Of a DNA stretch of 64,000 nt, positions 61,976 through 64,000 are shown piece by piece. Source of the DNA: Candidatus Acidulodesulfobacterium ferriphilum (lineage in GTDB: Bacteria > SZUA-79 > Acidulodesulfobacterales > Acidulodesulfobacteraceae); contig SGBD01000002.1 of assembly GCA_004195035.1 (NCBI GenBank), positions 62,001 through 126,000 on the forward strand, given 5' to 3'. A model generated the notes under the pieces. It was not told the origin of the DNA, searched no databases, and saw only the letters and a list, made by a program, of their open reading frames with translations. The first letter of the stretch is position 1. Each line of letters begins with the position of its first letter. The translations under genes were made by a program, and so were the position numbers.

Positions 61976-62785
61976 ATGAAGACCCCGTATATTTTTGCAA
62001 CCGCAAATCAAAAAGGGGGCGTAGGAAAAACAACAACGGCGATTACGCTGGGGAGTTCCTTATCGCTTTTCGGACACAGGGTGCTTTTGATAGATCTTGA
62101 CCCTCAGGCAAGCCTTACCAATCATTTAGCGGTTGAGCCGGAGAAACTTGAATATTCCGTCAGTAATGTTATAATTTCCGAATCTTTTCACCCAGACGAG
62201 GTGATTATAAACAAATACAGATTAAAAACAGGCGGATGCATCGATCTGATACCGTCAAATATAAACCTTGCAAGGATTGAAGCGGAGCTTTCGGTTTCAA
62301 AGGGCGGGGGGTTAAGACTTAAGGAAAGATTAAAGTTTTTACCGAATAATTACGATTACATAATAATAGATTCATCGCCTGCGTTAAGCGTTCTTCTTAT
62401 CAGCGCTATCGCGGCAAGCGATGAGGTTATTATTCCAGTTATGTCCGATTTTTTATCGGCAAGGGGCGTTGAATTATTACTCTCAACCATCGGCAAGATC
62501 GAAACGGCGATAAATATTAAATGTAATTATAAGCTTTTAATCACCATGTTTGATAGAAGGACAAATTCGTCATGGAAATCTTTGGACTATTTTAAAAATA
62601 AGTATCAAAGCTGCCATTTTAATAGTATAATAAATATAGATACAAGATTCAGGGATGCAAGCTTAATAAGAAAGCCTTTAACATATCTCGATGTTAATGC
62701 GAGGGGAACCTTAGATTATATTAATGTTGCGAAAGAGATAATAAACCGCCTTCATAACGGGATTAAGGGGGTAAACGATGAATGA
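61976..62785 (+). CDS. parC: ParA-family ATPase, ParC-like (chemotaxis array positioning)
   Basis: A 269-residue ParA/Soj-type ATPase: ANQKGGVGKTTTAITLGSSLS (deviant Walker A), LLIDLDPQASLTNHL and IIIDSSPALSVLLISAIAASDEVIIPV. Unlike FlhG it is a plain ParA type. It sits between cheW and a CheW-like protein, the gene order of parC-parP in Vibrio chemotaxis clusters, where ParC places receptor arrays at the pole. Function by analogy with Vibrio is inference. It overlaps the next gene by 8 nt. Confidence 0.85.
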   Translation: MKTPYIFATANQKGGVGKTTTAITLGSSLSLFGHRVLLIDLDPQASLTNHLAVEPEKLEYSVSNVIISESFHPDEVIINKYRLKTGGCIDLIPSNINLARIEAELSVSKGGGLRLKERLKFLPNNYDYIIIDSSPALSVLLISAIAASDEVIIPVMSDFLSARGVELLLSTIGKIETAINIKCNYKLLITMFDRRTNSSWKSLDYFKNKYQSCHFNSIINIDTRFRDASLIRKPLTYLDVNARGTLDYINVAKEIINRLHNGIKGVNDE

Positions 62786-63488
62786 GAGCGCAGAATTATA
62801 CGATATGAATGGTTTTAAATTCAAAGATTCGGATCTGGTGTCTTCATGGATAGGCAGTCTTTTAGATGAAGTTGAAAATCAGCAAAGCTCAAAAAATTCG
62901 GACTATCTAAAAGAACCCGCCCGAATTATTGCTTATCCTGTTGAAAGAATATTAACCCCTCGAAACGAAGCGGCAGTTGTTTTAGATCAGGGAGATTTTT
63001 ATTTAGAAGAGGTCAAAAAGCCGGAAATTTCTCCAAGTGTAAAAATAAATCCCGAAAAAGAGATGCCTTATTTTACCTTTACTTCGGGCAATTCTCTTTA
63101 CGGCATACCCGCCTTTCATATAAACGAAATAATAAAATACAAAGAACCCGTAAATATCCCTTCAAAAAAGATTGGACTGCTGGGACTGATTCCTTACAGG
63201 GCAAAGATAATACCCGTTTATAATTTTTCTTCATTAGTCCTACTTTCGGCGGATGTGAAAACTATTTGCAAATATATCGTCATTTGCGTCTATGAAGGCA
63301 AATTATTCGGCCTATGCATAGAAGATATTAAGAATATAATTAAGGTTAAAAATAAAAATCTTATTTCATCCGCCACATTTAGGTTTTGGGGTTCCAATAA
63401 AATATGTTCCGATGTTTTTGAAGGTGAAAGCGGAAAATTTTATTCGTCGGTTGACATAAAAAGCATTTATAATTATTTAAAATCATGA
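62778..63488 (+). CDS. parP: CheW-like protein with N-terminal extension, ParP-like
   Basis: A 236-residue protein. Residues about 105-230 form a CheW-like domain (PYFTFTSGNSLYGIPAFHINEIIKYKEPVNIP, GLIPYRAKIIPVYNFSSLV, IVICVYEGKLFGLCIEDIKNIIKV). The first 100 residues are polar and unlike CheW. Vibrio ParP has an N-terminal part that binds ParC and a CheW-like part that binds CheA and receptors; this architecture and position fit. It overlaps the ParA gene by 8 nt and the next gene by 4 nt. Confidence 0.78.
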   Translation: MNESAELYDMNGFKFKDSDLVSSWIGSLLDEVENQQSSKNSDYLKEPARIIAYPVERILTPRNEAAVVLDQGDFYLEEVKKPEISPSVKINPEKEMPYFTFTSGNSLYGIPAFHINEIIKYKEPVNIPSKKIGLLGLIPYRAKIIPVYNFSSLVLLSADVKTICKYIVICVYEGKLFGLCIEDIKNIIKVKNKNLISSATFRFWGSNKICSDVFEGESGKFYSSVDIKSIYNYLKS

Positions 63489-63775
63489 TAGATTTAGTCG
63501 AAATTCAACAAATTATTTCAAACATGCCTTCGGTTGAAAAAATTACCTCCACGCCTCAGGTTCTGGCGGTTAATTCAAGCAACATTATCCAAAAAGAGAT
63601 GGAAAATGTGAATATGGAAAAACTGAGCACGGTTGTTGAATTAAGCGAGGTTCTGGAGCCTATTAACGATAAAAATAAAAATTCGAAAGAGGAAAAGAAG
63701 TTTTCATCCGAATCTGAAGAAGAAGAAAAAGAAACCGATAAAAAGAATACACCCCATATTAACATAATTGCATGA
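63485..63775 (+). CDS. Small charged protein downstream of the ParP-like gene
   Basis: A 96-residue protein overlapping the ParP-like gene by 4 nt (ATGA). The first half (DLVEIQQIISNMPSVEKITSTPQVLAV) is hydrophobic and helical; the second half is a run of Lys and Glu (EEKKFSSESEEEEKETDKK). No family name is recognised, though small proteins of this shape are often seen at this place in flagellar/chemotaxis clusters. It may be a flagellar or array accessory factor; that is a guess. Confidence 0.6.
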   Translation: MIDLVEIQQIISNMPSVEKITSTPQVLAVNSSNIIQKEMENVNMEKLSTVVELSEVLEPINDKNKNSKEEKKFSSESEEEEKETDKKNTPHINIIA

Positions 63776-63782
63776 GTATGCA

Positions 63783-64000
63783 ATGACCTTCGATGCCGCC
63801 GTTTTTTTTAATAATATTCAATTTCAAGCATTACAGGGTGATATAACCTCTCTTGACAAAAATTTAGCTTCGTTTTTAGAACTTACAAATTCCGGAAAAA
63901 TTTTAGATGTAAAATTAATAGACACCCTTAATAATTTAACAGGCATATTCAGTTTTAACGGTAAACTGTTTAATGCCCAGATTCCGGAAGATTTATATAA
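63783..64000 (+). CDS. Partial uncharacterised protein at the right edge
   Basis: From the ATG at 63783 there are 72 open codons that run off the window (MTFDAAVFFNNIQFQALQGDI, with a later GKILDVKLIDTLNN and GKLFNAQIPEDL). It begins 7 nt after the preceding stop, in the same operon. The stretch resembles the N-terminal parts of some FliK-like or flagellar-associated proteins only loosely; no function is assigned. Confidence 0.5.
   Translation, partial: MTFDAAVFFNNIQFQALQGDITSLDKNLASFLELTNSGKILDVKLIDTLNNLTGIFSFNGKLFNAQIPEDLY

Noticed and set aside
1-64000. tRNA, rRNA and CRISPR arrays
   Set aside because: I looked for GTTCGA-type T-arm motifs with acceptor pairing and for regularly spaced direct repeats and saw none. 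The only spaced repeats are the short ones reported.

Overview
The window is AT-rich chromosomal DNA from a flagellated, diderm bacterium. LPS heptose and KDO genes, a remA-gmk-rpoZ-relA/spoT block, FlhF/FlhG, MotE, sigma-54 flagellar promoters with two enhancer-binding proteins, and FliA together point to a Deltaproteobacteria/Desulfobacterota-like lineage. That placement is inferred from gene content and order only. I saw no rRNA, tRNA, CRISPR array, insertion sequence or prophage. Almost every base is coding.

Layout. 1-7.5 kb: surface polysaccharide / LPS core cluster (partial GT2 glycosyltransferase on minus; then on plus a polysaccharide deacetylase, two heptosyltransferase-like GT9 proteins, a CelD/FemAB-like acyltransferase, a GT2-like and a GT4 glycosyltransferase, and heptose-7-phosphate kinase). 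7.6-11.2 kb: remA, gmk, rpoZ and bifunctional relA/spoT behind a clear sigma-70 promoter. 11.3-19.7 kb: mixed housekeeping genes (periplasmic rhodanese, hemB, a small zinc-ribbon protein, aldehyde dehydrogenase, a TPR protein, a degenerate HNH protein, cysS, Trm112). 19.7-26.2 kb: WaaA-like KDO transferase, membrane-anchored PHP protein, bioA, a DedA protein and an orphan VirD4/TraG-like coupling ATPase.

26.3-64 kb is a motility and chemotaxis locus. It opens with a FlrA/FleQ-like master regulator paired with a TPR protein. Next is a minus-strand operon flgB-flgC-fliE-fliF-fliG-fliH (MS ring, rod, switch, export regulator), preceded by a sensor kinase gene and a divergent FlrC-like response regulator. 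On the plus strand follow flgD-flgE-fliK-fliJ-motE and then fliL-M-N-O-P-Q-R-flhB-flhA-flhF-flhG-fliA-HEAT protein-cheR-rr-cheY-cheA-cheB-cheW-parA-cheW-like, running off the right edge. Near-perfect -24/-12 (sigma-54) promoters lie in front of flgB, flgD and fliL, so the enhancer-binding proteins can be linked to specific structural operons, and FliA made from the third operon would switch on late genes located elsewhere. fliI, motAB, flagellin, flgF/G/K/L and receptor genes are not in the window.

Points of interest: a ParC/ParP-like array-positioning pair at the end of the che cluster; an FlhF whose G3 motif is altered together with an FlhG lacking the usual N-terminal activator helix; a palindromic repeat inserted in frame in fliO with a near-identical copy between flgD and flgE; a large HEAT-repeat protein translationally coupled to fliA; an orphan VirD4-like ATPase; and an HNH-type protein that has lost its zinc cysteines.
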